Below, in pieces: positions 34,431 to 44,638 of a DNA stretch of 64,000 nucleotides. The position numbers were made by a program, and so were the translations under genes. The notes under the pieces are model-generated. The model was not told the DNA's origin and did no database searches. It was given only the letters and a program-made list of their open reading frames with translations. Numbering within the stretch: the first letter of the stretch is position 1; each line of letters begins with the position of its first letter. The stretch comes from Lutibaculum sp963816555 (lineage in GTDB: Bacteria > Pseudomonadota > Alphaproteobacteria > Rhizobiales > Tepidamorphaceae): positions 1 through 64,000 of the forward strand of contig CAWFLD010000017.1 of assembly GCA_963816555.1 (NCBI GenBank), read 5' to 3'.

Positions 34431-35171
34431 TCAGCCCTGCGGCTCGGGCGACAGCCAGCTCTTGCTCGGGAAGTCGAAGATCATCCCCGTGCGGTCGTTC
34501 TCCGGCGCCAGCATGTCGACGATGGCGGGCGCGACCTCGGCCGGGCGCGGCAGCGTCTCCGGGTCCTCGCCCGGCATCGCCTTGGCGCGCATGGCGGTGC
34601 GCACGGGCCCGGGGTTGAACAGGTTGGCCCTCAGCGGCGTCATCGCCACTTCCTGCGCGTAGATCCGCACCATCATCTCGAGCGCCGCCTTGGTGACGCT
34701 GTAGGGGCCCCAGTAGGCCTTGGCGCGGCGCGCGGCGCCCGACGTCATGAAGACGGCGCGGCCGGCGTCGGAGCTGCGCAGCAGCGGGTCGAGCGAGCGC
34801 AGCAGGCGCCAGTTCGCCGTCAGGTTCACCGCGACCGTCTCGTCCCAGTCCTTCGCCTTGACCTGCGACAGCGGCGACAGGACGCCGAGCACGCCGGCAT
34901 TGGCGACCAGCGCATCGAGCCGGCCCCAGCGCTCGTGGATCGAGGCGCCGAGGCGGTCGAGCGCATCCATGTCCTTGATGTCGAGGGGCACGAGCGTGGC
35001 GCTGCCGCCGAGGCCGCGGATCTCGTCGTCGAGCTCCTCGAGGCCGCCGACCGTGCGCGCCACGAGAACCTGATGGATCCCGGTCTTCGCCAGCTCCTTC
35101 GCCACGGCATGGCCGATGCCGCGCGAGGCGCCGGTGACCACGGCGACGCGGTTTTCCCAGTTCGGTGTCAT
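34431..35171 (-). CDS. SDR family NAD(P)-dependent oxidoreductase
   Basis: 246 residues, Rossmann fold. The cofactor loop is TGASRGIGHAVAKELA at about 14-29, followed by the NAG motif in LVANAGVLG. Catalytic Ser-Tyr-Lys can be placed in FMTSGAARRAKAYWGPYSVTKAALEMM (Tyr and Lys in YSVTK). FNPGPVRTAMRAKAMPG is the substrate-loop region. The substrate is unknown. In alphaproteobacteria an SDR of this type regularly follows purF, and here it starts 20 bases after the purF stop, so it is in the cvpA-purF unit. Confidence 0.9.
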   Translation of the reverse strand: MTPNWENRVAVVTGASRGIGHAVAKELAKTGIHQVLVARTVGGLEELDDEIRGLGGSATLVPLDIKDMDALDRLGASIHERWGRLDALVANAGVLGVLSPLSQVKAKDWDETVAVNLTANWRLLRSLDPLLRSSDAGRAVFMTSGAARRAKAYWGPYSVTKAALEMMVRIYAQEVAMTPLRANLFNPGPVRTAMRAKAMPGEDPETLPRPAEVAPAIVDMLAPENDRTGMIFDFPSKSWLSPEPQG

Positions 35172-35191
35172 CTGGCTCCGTCTTCGGTGGG

Positions 35192-36672
35192 TCAGGCGGT
35201 CTCGGCGAGCAGCGAGAGCTGCTGCGCCCGCTCGGCGGCGGCGATGTCCCTGAGCGGGGTCGGATAGTCGCCGGTGAAGCAGTGGTCGGTGTATTGCGGC
35301 CGCTCGTTGTCGCGCCGCTCGTGGCCCATCGCGCGGTAGACGCCGTCGACGGAGAGGAAGGACAGCGAATCGGCGCCGATGAAGGTGCGCATCTCCTCGA
35401 GCGACATGGTCGCGGCGAGCAGGTTCTCGCGCTCCGGCGTGTCGATGCCGTAATAGTCGGAGTGGGTGATCGGCGGGCTGGCGATCCGCATGTGGACCTC
35501 CTTGGCGCCGGCCTCGCGGATCATGCTGCACGATCTTCACGGAGGTGGTGCCGCGCACGAGGCTGTCGTCGAGCAGGATCACGCGCTTGCCCGCGACCTG
35601 CGAGCGGTTGGCGTTGTGCTTGAGGCGCACGCCCAGCGCCCGGATCTGCTGCGTCGGCTCGATGAAGGTCCGGCCGACATAGTGGTTGCGGATGATGCCG
35701 AGCTCGAAGGGAATGCCGGATTCCTGGGAGTAGCCGATCGCCGCCGGCACGCCCGAATCGGGCACCGGCACGACGACGTCGGCATCGACCGGCGTCTCGC
35801 GCGCGAGCTCGAGGCCGAGATGCTTGCGCACCTCGTAGACGCTCTTGCCGCCGACGACCGAGTCGGGCCGCGCGAAATAGATGTACTCGAAGATGCAGGG
35901 CCGCGGCGCCTGCGGCGCGAACGGCTTGTAGCTCTCGATGCCGTCCTTCGAGATCACCACGACCTCGCCGTTCTCGACGTCGCGCACGAACTTCGCGCCG
36001 ATGATGTCGAGCGCGCAGCTCTCGGAGGCGAGGATCGGCGTGCCGTCGAGGTCGCCGAGGACGAGCGGACGGATGCCGAGCGGGTCGCGGGCGCCGATCA
36101 GCTTCTTGTTGGTCATGGCGACCAGCGAATACGCGCCCTCGATCTGCTGGAGCGCGTCGAGGAACTTGTCGATGAGCTTCGTCTTCGCGGAGCGGGCGAC
36201 GAGATGGAGGATCACCTCGGTGTCCGACGTCGACTGGCAGATCGCGCCGTGGCGGATGAGCTCGCGGCGCAGGCGTCAGCGCGTTCGTCAGGTTGCCGTT
36301 GTGGCAGACGGCGAAGCCGCCGCCGTGCAGGTCGGCGAAGAGCGGCTGCACGTTGCGCAGGATCGTCTCGCCGGTCGTGGAGTAGCGCACGTGGCCGATG
36401 GCGACCTCGCCGGCCAGGCGCTCGATCACCGAGCGCTTGGAGAAGTGGTCGCCGACGAGGCCGAGCCGGCGCTCGGACTGGAAGCGCTGGCCGTCGAAGG
36501 AGACGATGCCGGCGGCCTCCTGGCCGCGGTGCTGCAGCGCGTGCAGCCCCAGCGCCGTGAACGCCGAGGCGTCTGGATGGCCGAACACGCCGAAGACCCC
36601 GCACTCCTCGCGGAGCCGGTCCTCGTCGGGATCGAAATCGTCGGAAATCGTATGCGTGTCGCTCGAATTCAT
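35192..36672 (-). CDS. purF: Amidophosphoribosyltransferase, two frameshifts
   Basis: The first committed enzyme of purine synthesis, making phosphoribosylamine from PRPP and glutamine. A 23-residue propeptide precedes C24 in EECGVFGVFGHP, the glutaminase nucleophile. GHVRYSTTG and VCHNGNLTNALT follow. One surplus base near 36273 (ACG-C-CTG) and another near 35525 (CAG-C-ATG) break the frame; removing both gives a normal ~493-residue protein. It then continues through RELIRHGAICQSTSDTEVI, the PRPP loop VILLDDSLVRGTTS, and MIREAGAKEVHMRIASPP. Essential on minimal medium and normally single copy, so these are likely sequence insertions. Confidence 0.93.
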
Positions 36673-36708
36673 CGAGCACTCCTGTCTCGGTAGAAGCAGG
36701 CGTGGCCG

Positions 36709-37371
36709 CTACTGGCTCGCGCCATTCGTGCTGTCGAGGAGCTGGTTCAGGCCGTTCCGCTCGTTCGACTGGTAGCTCTGCTCGCTCGGCTGGTCCGCTG
36801 CGTCGGGATCGTCCGACTGGGGGGCGCTTCCGGCGGGCGGTGCCTCGCCGTCGGGCGTCCGGTTGCGCAGGCGGTCGAGGATCGCCTTCTCGGGGTCTTC
36901 CGGCAGAAGGGCGATGATCGAGTTGCCGGTCCGCTGCAGGATATCCTTGGAGCGCGCCTCCACGACCCATCTAGGCTGGTTTTGCTCGGGCACAAGCCAG
37001 GCAAAGAAAAGATACGCGATTACGACGATAAGAAGGCCGCGGGCCAGCCCGAACACGAACCCCAGGGTGCGGTCGACGGCGCCGATGCGGCTGTCGAGGA
37101 TGAAGTCGGAGATGCGCATCGTGATGAAGGACACGATGAGGAGCACCAGGACGAACACGCCGAGGGCGAGGGTGATGTCGGCCAGCCAGTTCGGCTGCAG
37201 CTGCTCGCGCACGACGTCCTGGAAGCGCGGGAAGACGTAGAGGGTGACCAGCGCGGCCGCGACCCACGACGCGATCGACAGGACTTCGCGGGTGAGCCCC
37301 CGCACCATCGCCAGGAGCCCGGATATGAGCATCACGATGACGACGATGAAATCCAGGCCGGTGATGACCAT
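36709..37371 (-). CDS. cvpA: CvpA family membrane protein
   Basis: 220 residues. Four membrane helices (about 5-25, 32-48, 66-86, 104-126) carry the conserved motif GLTREVLSIASWVAA and the later RTLGFVFGLARGLLIV. A hydrophilic C-terminal tail of ~85 residues follows. The family member CvpA of E. coli is needed for colicin V production and has been linked to envelope homeostasis. Here it directly precedes purF by 36 bases, the ancient cvpA-purF pairing. Confidence 0.93.
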   Translation of the reverse strand: MVITGLDFIVVIVMLISGLLAMVRGLTREVLSIASWVAAALVTLYVFPRFQDVVREQLQPNWLADITLALGVFVLVLLIVSFITMRISDFILDSRIGAVDRTLGFVFGLARGLLIVVIAYLFFAWLVPEQNQPRWVVEARSKDILQRTGNSIIALLPEDPEKAILDRLRNRTPDGEAPPAGSAPQSDDPDAADQPSEQSYQSNERNGLNQLLDSTNGASQ

Positions 37372-37444
37372 ATGGACGTGCCCCTTCTACTGCCGCTTGC
37401 CCCGCGGAGTGACTAGATAAGCCGAATCTCCAACGCGCGCAAAG

Positions 37445-38827
37445 CTATTGCGGCGCCGCATCCGAGCCCGCCGCGACGCGTGCCACGAGCTCCGCGAGGG
37501 TCGCCAGCGGCTCGAGCGGAAAGCCTTCGGCATCCTTGTCTTCCGCGGTTCCGGCGGGTCCCACGGCGGCGGCGAATCCGAGCTTCTGGGCCTCCCGCAG
37601 GCGCGAAGGCGCGTGTGGCACGGGTCGCACACCTCCCGACAGACTGATCTCGCCGAAGAACACGCGGTCGCTCGGCAGCGGCACCTGCGCCAGCGAGGAG
37701 ACGAGGGCGGCGGCGGCGGCGAGGTCGGCGGCAGGCTCGGCGATTCGCAGGCCGCCGGCGACGTTGAGGTAGATGTCGTGGCCGCCGAGCTTCAGCCCGC
37801 AATGGGCGTCGAGCACGGCGAGCACCATCGACAGCCGGCTCGAATCCCAGCCGACGACGGCGCGGCGCGGCGTGCCGAGCGGCGAGGGCGCGACGAGCGC
37901 CTGGATCTCGACGAGCAGCGGCCGCGATCCTTCCATGCCGGCGAAGACGGCGGCGCCGGGCGTCTTCGCGTCGCGCTCGCCGAGGAACAGCGAGGAGGGG
38001 TTGGCGACCTCCTCGAGGCCGCCGCCGGTCATCTCGAACACGCCGATCTCGTCGGTCGCCCCGAAGCGGTTCTTCACCGAGCGCAGGATGCGGAAGCGGT
38101 GCGCCGAATCGCCTTCGAAGTAGAGCACCGCGTCGACCATGTGCTCGACGACGCGGGGGCCCGCGATCGTGCCTTCCTTCGTGACGTGGCCGACGAGCAC
38201 GACGGTGGTGCCGGTCTTCTTGGCGAAGCGGATGAGCGCCTGCGCTACGGCCCGGATCTGCGTCACCGTGCCGGGCGAGGGATCGGCGGCATCCGTCCAC
38301 ATCGTCTGGATCGAGTCGATCACCACGAGGTCCGGCGGCGCATCGCCCAGCGTCGCCAGGATGTCCTCGATGCGGGTCTCCGCCCCAAGGCCCACCTTCG
38401 CCTGGGCGAGGCCGAGCCGGCTCGCGCGCAGCCGCACCTGGCCGATCGCCTCCTCGCCGGAGATGTAGACGACCTTGCCGCCGCGGTCGGCGAGCTTCGC
38501 GGCGGCCTGGATCAGCAGCGTCGACTTGCCGATGCCGGGATCGCCGCCGATCAGGACCGCCGAGCCGCGCACGAAGCCGCCGCCCGTCACGCGGTCGAGC
38601 TCGGCGATGCCCGTCGGCGTGCGCGGCGCGTCCTCGTCCTTGCCCGACAGCGGCACGAGCTCGACCACGCGGCCGCGGCCGACCGACTTGCCGGCCGCCG
38701 TCACGGGCGCCGCGGCCTCTTCCTCGACGATCGAGTTCCAGGTGCCGCAGGCCTCGCACCGGCCGGCCCAGCGGGGCGTGACGTTGCCGCAGGCCTGGCA
38801 GACATATTGCGGGCTTCGCTTGGCCAT
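37445..38827 (-). CDS. radA: DNA repair protein RadA
   Basis: 460 residues, a RecA-like branch-migration ATPase. The N-terminal zinc finger is CQACGNVTPRWAGRCEACG. Walker A is GGDPGIGKSTLL. The RadA-specific SVKNRFGATDEIGVFEM block is present. The C-terminal Lon-protease-like domain (GGHDIYLNVAGGLRIAEPAADLA) lacks a catalytic serine-lysine dyad, as usual. The start codon overlaps the alr stop (ATGA). Intact frame. Confidence 0.96.
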   Translation of the reverse strand: MAKRSPQYVCQACGNVTPRWAGRCEACGTWNSIVEEEAAAPVTAAGKSVGRGRVVELVPLSGKDEDAPRTPTGIAELDRVTGGGFVRGSAVLIGGDPGIGKSTLLIQAAAKLADRGGKVVYISGEEAIGQVRLRASRLGLAQAKVGLGAETRIEDILATLGDAPPDLVVIDSIQTMWTDAADPSPGTVTQIRAVAQALIRFAKKTGTTVVLVGHVTKEGTIAGPRVVEHMVDAVLYFEGDSAHRFRILRSVKNRFGATDEIGVFEMTGGGLEEVANPSSLFLGERDAKTPGAAVFAGMEGSRPLLVEIQALVAPSPLGTPRRAVVGWDSSRLSMVLAVLDAHCGLKLGGHDIYLNVAGGLRIAEPAADLAAAAALVSSLAQVPLPSDRVFFGEISLSGGVRPVPHAPSRLREAQKLGFAAAVGPAGTAEDKDAEGFPLEPLATLAELVARVAAGSDAAPQ

Positions 38828-39975
38828 CAGCCGGGCGGCGCTCCGACGTAGTCGCGGACGAACCTGCGGCCGAGCCCGGTCAGCACCTCGTAGCCGATCG
38901 TGTCGGAGAGGTCGGCGACGTCGTCGACCGTGAAGTTGCGGCCGATCAGCTCCACCTCGGCGCCGGGCCGGACCAGCGCGTCGGGAAGGCCCGTCACGTC
39001 GACCGCGATCAGGTCCATCGAGACCCGGCCGACGAGCGGCGCCGGCTCTCTGCCGACGAAGGCGATGCCGCCCGGCCGCGCGTCCGCGCCGCCGGCCAGG
39101 CGCATGTAGCCGTCGGCATAGCCGGCGGAGACGATGGCGAGCCGGCTGTCGCGCACCAGGTGCTGGGCGGCGCCGTAGCCGACCGTCTCGCCCGCGCGCA
39201 CGTCGCGCAGCTGCACGATCCGCGCCCTCATCGTCACCACGTCGCGCATCGGGTTGGCGACGCCGCGCATGGCGCGGCCGCCGTAGAGCGCGATGCCGGG
39301 GCGCACCATGTCGTAGTGGAACGCCCGGTCGCGCAGCGTGGCGGCCGAGTTCGCGAAGGAGGCGGGCGCCGCCGGCAGCTCGGCGCGCATCTCGTCGAAG
39401 CGCCGGCTCTGCTCGTGCGTCATGGGATCGCGGGAATCGTCGGCGCAGGCGGGATGGGTCATCACGAGCGAGAGCTCGAAGGCGTCGAGCGCGCCGCCGC
39501 GCGCCACGTCGACGCACTCTTCCATCGACAGGCCCAGCCGGTTCATGCCGGTGTCGACGTGGATCGCGGCGGGCAGGCGGCGGGAGCGGCTGCGGCAATG
39601 CTCGGCCCACTCCGCGATCTCGCCCGGCGAGCCGAGCACCGGCCGGCACTCCGTCTCCTCGAAGGCGGCGGCGCATCCGGGCGCCAGGCCGCCGAGCACG
39701 TAGACGGTCGCGCCGGGCGCCGCCTGCTTTCACGACGCGGGCCTCGCTGAGGAGCGCGACGAAGAAGGTGCGGCAGCCCGCGGCGGCGAGGGCCGGGACG
39801 GCGCGCGCGGCGCCGGTGCCGTAGGCGTCGGCCTTGACCACGGCCGCGGTCTCCGCGCCGAGCGCGCGGCGCGCGAGCTCGCGGTAGTTCCAGACGAGCG
39901 CGCCGAGATCGACGACAAGGCGCCCGGCGTGCTCGCCGAGCGCCCGTTCCGCCGGGGAGGACGGGGCCGAACCCG

Positions 39976-39979
<4 letters not shown>
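38827..39979 (-). CDS. alr: Alanine racemase, one frameshift
   Basis: A PLP enzyme interconverting L- and D-alanine for peptidoglycan. The PLP lysine is K49 in AAVVKADAYGTGA. After SEARVVKA a surplus base near 39723 (GCA-G-GCG) breaks the frame. Removing it gives AAPGATVYVLGGLAPG and continues through IHVDTGMNRLG, VRPGIALYGG, SAGYADGYMR and GRVSMDLIAVDVTG, to the end at 38827, about 383 residues. The start overlaps the dnaB stop (ATGA), and the end overlaps the radA start. Expected to be essential, so probably a sequence insertion. Confidence 0.93.
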
Positions 39980-41472
<1,493 letters not shown>

Positions 41473-41595
41473 GTCAGTATGGTGAACGAAAACCTACCCG
41501 CGCGCACGGCCGCAGCGGCGCGAAGCCACGGGATTCACGACTATGCACAGGCGCGAGCCGATTCGCCTTGCCGAATCCTTGACTCCGGCGCGCTT

Positions 41596-42858
41596 CTACT
41601 CCGCGGCCTGGCTCTGCAGCGCGGGGCGCTGGCGCTCCTCGTCCTTCAGGCGCAGCGCGTCTTCCGACTGCGTCATGTAGTTGCGGGTCATCGGCAGCGC
41701 GTCGATCCGCTTGGTGAGCTGGATCTGGAAGTTGACCATGCCGTCGTTGCGGAAGGAGAGCTCGGAGCCGACGAGGTAGAACTCCCACATGCGGCAGAAC
41801 CGCTCGTCGTAGATCTCCCTGGCGCGGTCCCAGTTCTCGACGAACCGGTGCCGCCACTGGCGCAGCGTCTCGGCGTAGTGAAGCCGCAGGATCTCGATGT
41901 CGCTGACGATCAGGCCGGTCGGCTCGATCGCGTCCATCACCTCCGACAGGGCGGGGATGTAGCCGCCGGGGAAGATGTACTTCGCGATCCAGGGATTGGT
42001 GCTGCCGGGCGGCGAGGTGCGGCCGATCGTGTGGACGACGGCGACGCCGTCGTCGGACAGCATGTCGCGGATCTTCTCGAAATAGGTGCGGTAGTAGTTG
42101 ACGCCGACATGCTCGAACATGCCGACCGAGATGACGCGGTCGAACGTGCCGGGCACGTCGCGGTAGTCGACGAGGTCGAAATGCACGCGGTCCTTGAAGC
42201 CGCTGTCCTCGGCGCGACGACGCGCCAGGGAGAGCTGCTCCTCGCTCAGCGTGATTCCGGTGACGTCGGCGCTGTAGTGCTCCGCCATGTAGAGGGCGAG
42301 GCCGCCCCAGCCGCAGCCGACGTCGAGGACGCGCTGGCCCGGGCGGAGGTCGAGCTTGGACGTCAGGTGCCGCTTCTTGGCGAGCTGCGCCTCGTCGATC
42401 GTCGCGTTCGGATCCTCGAAATACGCGCAGGAATACTGCCGGTCCCGGTCGAGGAAGAGGTCGTAGAGACGGGCGTCGAGGTCGTAGTGGTGCGCGACGT
42501 TCTGCTTGGCGCGCCCGGTCACGTTCCACTGGTTCAGGCGCCGGGTCACGAAGCGCATGGCGCGCTGCGCGCCGATCAGCAGCGGCAGCACCTTCACCGG
42601 GTCCTGGCCGAGGAGGAGGTTCATGAAGTCGTAGAGCGACCCCTCCTCGACGACCAGGAGGCCGTCCATGTAGGCCTCGCCCAGGGCCAGCTCCGGGTTC
42701 TTGAGCAGCCGCGCCTCTGTCGCGCTGTCGACGATGCGGACGACCACCGGCCGGCCAGACCCGTCACCCATCCGGTGACGTTGCCCGTGCGAGTCGATGA
42801 TCGTCAGGTCGCCGCTCCGCACCAGCCGGGAGAGGGCGCTCCTGAGGATCCTGTTCAT
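41596..42858 (-). CDS. cfa: Cyclopropane-fatty-acyl-phospholipid synthase family methyltransferase
   Basis: 420 residues. SAM-binding motif VLDVGCGWGGLALYMAE lies in the middle, after NVAHHYDLDARLYDLFLD and QYSCAYFED, the CFA signature. ISVGMFEHVGVNYYRTYF and GSTNPWIAKYIFPGGYIP are typical of the catalytic domain. The N-terminal domain (LALGEAYMDGLL) is retained. It probably methylenates unsaturated phospholipid acyl chains at the inner membrane, although several branches with other lipid substrates exist. It lies 123 bases upstream of dnaB in the same direction, with its own promoter candidate. Confidence 0.9.
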   Translation of the reverse strand: MNRILRSALSRLVRSGDLTIIDSHGQRHRMGDGSGRPVVVRIVDSATEARLLKNPELALGEAYMDGLLVVEEGSLYDFMNLLLGQDPVKVLPLLIGAQRAMRFVTRRLNQWNVTGRAKQNVAHHYDLDARLYDLFLDRDRQYSCAYFEDPNATIDEAQLAKKRHLTSKLDLRPGQRVLDVGCGWGGLALYMAEHYSADVTGITLSEEQLSLARRRAEDSGFKDRVHFDLVDYRDVPGTFDRVISVGMFEHVGVNYYRTYFEKIRDMLSDDGVAVVHTIGRTSPPGSTNPWIAKYIFPGGYIPALSEVMDAIEPTGLIVSDIEILRLHYAETLRQWRHRFVENWDRAREIYDERFCRMWEFYLVGSELSFRNDGMVNFQIQLTKRIDALPMTRNYMTQSEDALRLKDEERQRPALQSQAAE

Positions 42859-42890
42859 ACCTACCTCACGCGAAACATCATTTTGCCGGA

Positions 42891-42919
42891 TTTAATCACC
42901 TCTCCGGCTGAGGCTTCAA
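42891..42919 (-). promoter_or_regulatory. Sigma-70-like promoter for the cfa-like gene
   Basis: On the minus strand: TTGAAG, 17 bases, ATTAAA. It ends about 32 bases before the ATG at 42858, in an AT-richer stretch. It sits just after the rplI terminator, as expected for a fresh transcription unit. Confidence 0.5.
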
Positions 42920-42951
42920 CGTATCCTGCGTACAAATTGCGCCCGGAACGC

Positions 42952-42979
42952 AAAAAGGGAGGCCGCGAGGCCTCCCTTT
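42952..42979 (-). terminator. Terminator of the rpsF-rpsR-rplI transcript
   Basis: On the minus strand, AAAGGGAGGCC, loop TCGC, GGCCTCCCTTT followed by two more T: an 11-pair stem 28 bases after the rplI stop. The sequence is nearly symmetric and has a GCGA (GNRA) loop on the plus strand, so it could stop polymerase from either side. Confidence 0.85.
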
Positions 42980-43007
42980 CAATCGGCACATGCGCTGGGC
43001 GCATAGC

Positions 43008-43589
43008 TCAGGCGGGCTGCTCCTCCTCGGAGCCTTCCTCGTCGAGCTCTTCCTCGTCGAGCTCCTCGCCTTCGCCGGCCTCGAGAATGTAGTCGTTCTC
43101 GACCTGGGTCAGGTCCTCGCCGCGCGCCTGGCGCTCGGCCTCGTCGGCCGTGCGGGCCACGTTGATCGTCACCGTGGCCGTCACCTCGGGGTGCAGCTGG
43201 ATGACGATCGGGAACATGCCCAGTTCCTTGATCGGCGAGTTGAGGTTCACCTGGCTGCGGCCGACCGTGAAGCCGGCCTCGGTCAGCGCCTCGGCGATGT
43301 CGCGGGTGGCGACGGAGCCGTAGAGCTGGCCGCGCTCGCCGGCCTGACGGATCATGATGACCGTCTGGCCGTCGAGGCGCGTGGAGACCGCCTCGGCCTC
43401 CTGCTTGGCCTGGAGGTTGCGGGCCTCGAGCTGCGACCGCTCGCGCTCGAAGCGCTCGCGGTTGCCGTCGTTGGCGCGCAGCGCCTTGCCACGCGGCAGC
43501 AGGAAGTTGCGCGCGAAGCCGTCCTTCACCCGGACCTCGTCGCCCATCTGGCCGAGGCGCGGAATGCGTTCGAGAAGAATCACCTGCAT
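43008..43589 (-). CDS. rplI: 50S ribosomal protein L9 with acidic C-terminal tail
   Basis: 193 residues against about 150 in E. coli. The N-terminal rRNA-binding domain begins MQVILLERIPRLGQMGDEV and includes GFARNFLLPRGKA. A long connecting helix and the C-terminal domain (GQLYGSVATRDIAEAL, then LNSPIKELGMF) follow. The extra ~40 residues end in a run of Glu/Asp (GEGEELDEEELDEEGSEEE), a feature of many Rhizobiales L9 proteins. L9 stabilises the L1 stalk and affects frame maintenance. The gene follows rpsR by ten bases. Confidence 0.96.
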   Translation of the reverse strand: MQVILLERIPRLGQMGDEVRVKDGFARNFLLPRGKALRANDGNRERFERERSQLEARNLQAKQEAEAVSTRLDGQTVIMIRQAGERGQLYGSVATRDIAEALTEAGFTVGRSQVNLNSPIKELGMFPIVIQLHPEVTATVTINVARTADEAERQARGEDLTQVENDYILEAGEGEELDEEELDEEGSEEEQPA

Positions 43590-43599
43590 GTCGGCCTCC

Positions 43600-43854
43600 T
43601 CACTTCAGGACGTAGGGGAGCAGGCCGAGGAAGCGGGCGCGCTTGATGGCGCGCGCGAGCTCGCGCTGCTTCTTGGCCGACACCGCGGTGATCCGGCTCG
43701 GCACGATCTTGCCGCGCTCGGAGACGTAGCGCTGCAGGAGCTTCACGTCCTTGTAGTCGATCTTCGGCGCGTCGGCGCCGGAGAACGGGCAGGTCTTGCG
43801 GCGGCGGTAGAACGGCCGGCGGACCGGGAGCTGGGAAATATTGGGCAGAGACAT
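43600..43854 (-). CDS. rpsR: 30S ribosomal protein S18
   Basis: 84 residues. The cluster RRPFYRRRKTCPFSG near the N-terminus, IDYKDVKLLQRYVSERGKI, and PSRITAVSAKKQRELARAIK are diagnostic of S18, which pairs with S6 on the small-subunit platform. The single cysteine in CPFSG matches zinc-free forms. Translation is probably coupled to rpsF, with only three bases between stop and start. Confidence 0.97.
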   Translation of the reverse strand: MSLPNISQLPVRRPFYRRRKTCPFSGADAPKIDYKDVKLLQRYVSERGKIVPSRITAVSAKKQRELARAIKRARFLGLLPYVLK

Positions 43855-43857
43855 GAC

Positions 43858-44331
43858 TTACTCCCTATCTTCACGACGCGGACGGCTCTCGCGGTCGCCA
43901 CGATCGCCGCGGTCACCACGATCCCGGTCGCCGCGTCCGCCGCGGTCACGGTCGCCGCGTCCGCCGCGGTCGTCACGGCCACCCGGGCCGCCGCGACGGT
44001 CGTCGCGGTCGCGCTTCTGCAGCATCGCCGACTGGCCTTCCTCGTGCTCGTCGACGCGGATGGTCATGAAGCGGAGGATATCGTCGCTGAGGCCCATCTG
44101 GCGCTCCATCTCGGCCACCGCGGCATGCGGCGCGGAGATGTTGAGCAGCGAATAATGGGCCTTGCGGTTCTTCTTGATGCGGTAGGCGAGGGGGCGAACG
44201 CCCCAGTACTCGACCTTGCCGACACTGCCGCCGTTCTCCTCGAGAACGGACTTGAACTGCTCTGTCAGGGTCTCGACCTGCTGGCCGGAGATGTCCTGAC
44301 GAGCAAGGAACACGTGCTCGTACAGGGGCAT
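43858..44331 (-). CDS. rpsF: 30S ribosomal protein S6 with Arg/Gly/Asp-rich tail
   Basis: 157 residues. The first ~100 are a standard S6 (MPLYEHVFLARQDISGQQV, VEYWGVRPLAYRIKKNRKAHY, DDILRFMTIRVDEHEEG). The last ~50 are a low-complexity repeat of Asp-Arg-Gly units (such as GGRGDRDRGG), encoded by a repetitive GC-rich stretch at about 43870-44000. Similar tails occur in other Hyphomicrobiales S6 proteins, but their use is unknown. The E. coli tail is a Glu-tagging site, and this one is unlike it. The start follows AGGAAAGG. Confidence 0.96.
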   Translation of the reverse strand: MPLYEHVFLARQDISGQQVETLTEQFKSVLEENGGSVGKVEYWGVRPLAYRIKKNRKAHYSLLNISAPHAAVAEMERQMGLSDDILRFMTIRVDEHEEGQSAMLQKRDRDDRRGGPGGRDDRGGRGDRDRGGRGDRDRGDRGDRGDRESRPRREDRE

Positions 44332-44510
44332 GACTGCCTTTCCTCTTTCGACTCGTGATCGCACCACGGCGCAAAGCCTCGTCGGACGCCCCGGAAAGGC
44401 ATGCGAGAAGGTTCGAGAGCGGAAACACAGGAAGCCGGATCGAGAGATCCCGTACCGCGCGCACGCGGCCTTCCCTTCAGCCTCCGGCCGTGGTGTGACC
44501 GGACCGGCGT

Positions 44511-44538
44511 GATATACGGAAATCCCGGCAAAACGCAA
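44511..44538 (-). promoter_or_regulatory. Promoter for rpsF-rpsR-rplI
   Basis: On the minus strand: TTGCGT, 16 bases, TATATC. It lies 180 bases before the rpsF start, leaving a long leader that could hold ribosomal-protein autoregulation, although I see no specific fold. The divergent gap 44332-44638 contains this promoter and the one for fabD, and nothing else I recognise. Confidence 0.5.
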
Positions 44539-44567
44539 GGGCCGAGGGCGGCACGGCCGGCGGCCGC

Positions 44568-44596
44568 TTGACAAGCCGGCGTCGGCCGTGCGTCAC
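44568..44596 (+). promoter_or_regulatory. Possible promoter for the fabD operon
   Basis: A perfect -35 TTGACA at 44568-44573. The best -10 at 17 bases is the poor CGTCAC, so an activator or another sigma factor may be needed. The ribosome binding site GGGAG (44628-44632) precedes ATG 44639. Confidence 0.4.
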
Positions 44597-44638
44597 ACGA
44601 AGCCCTTCACGGGAAGGATCAACAGCCGGGAGTTCCTG

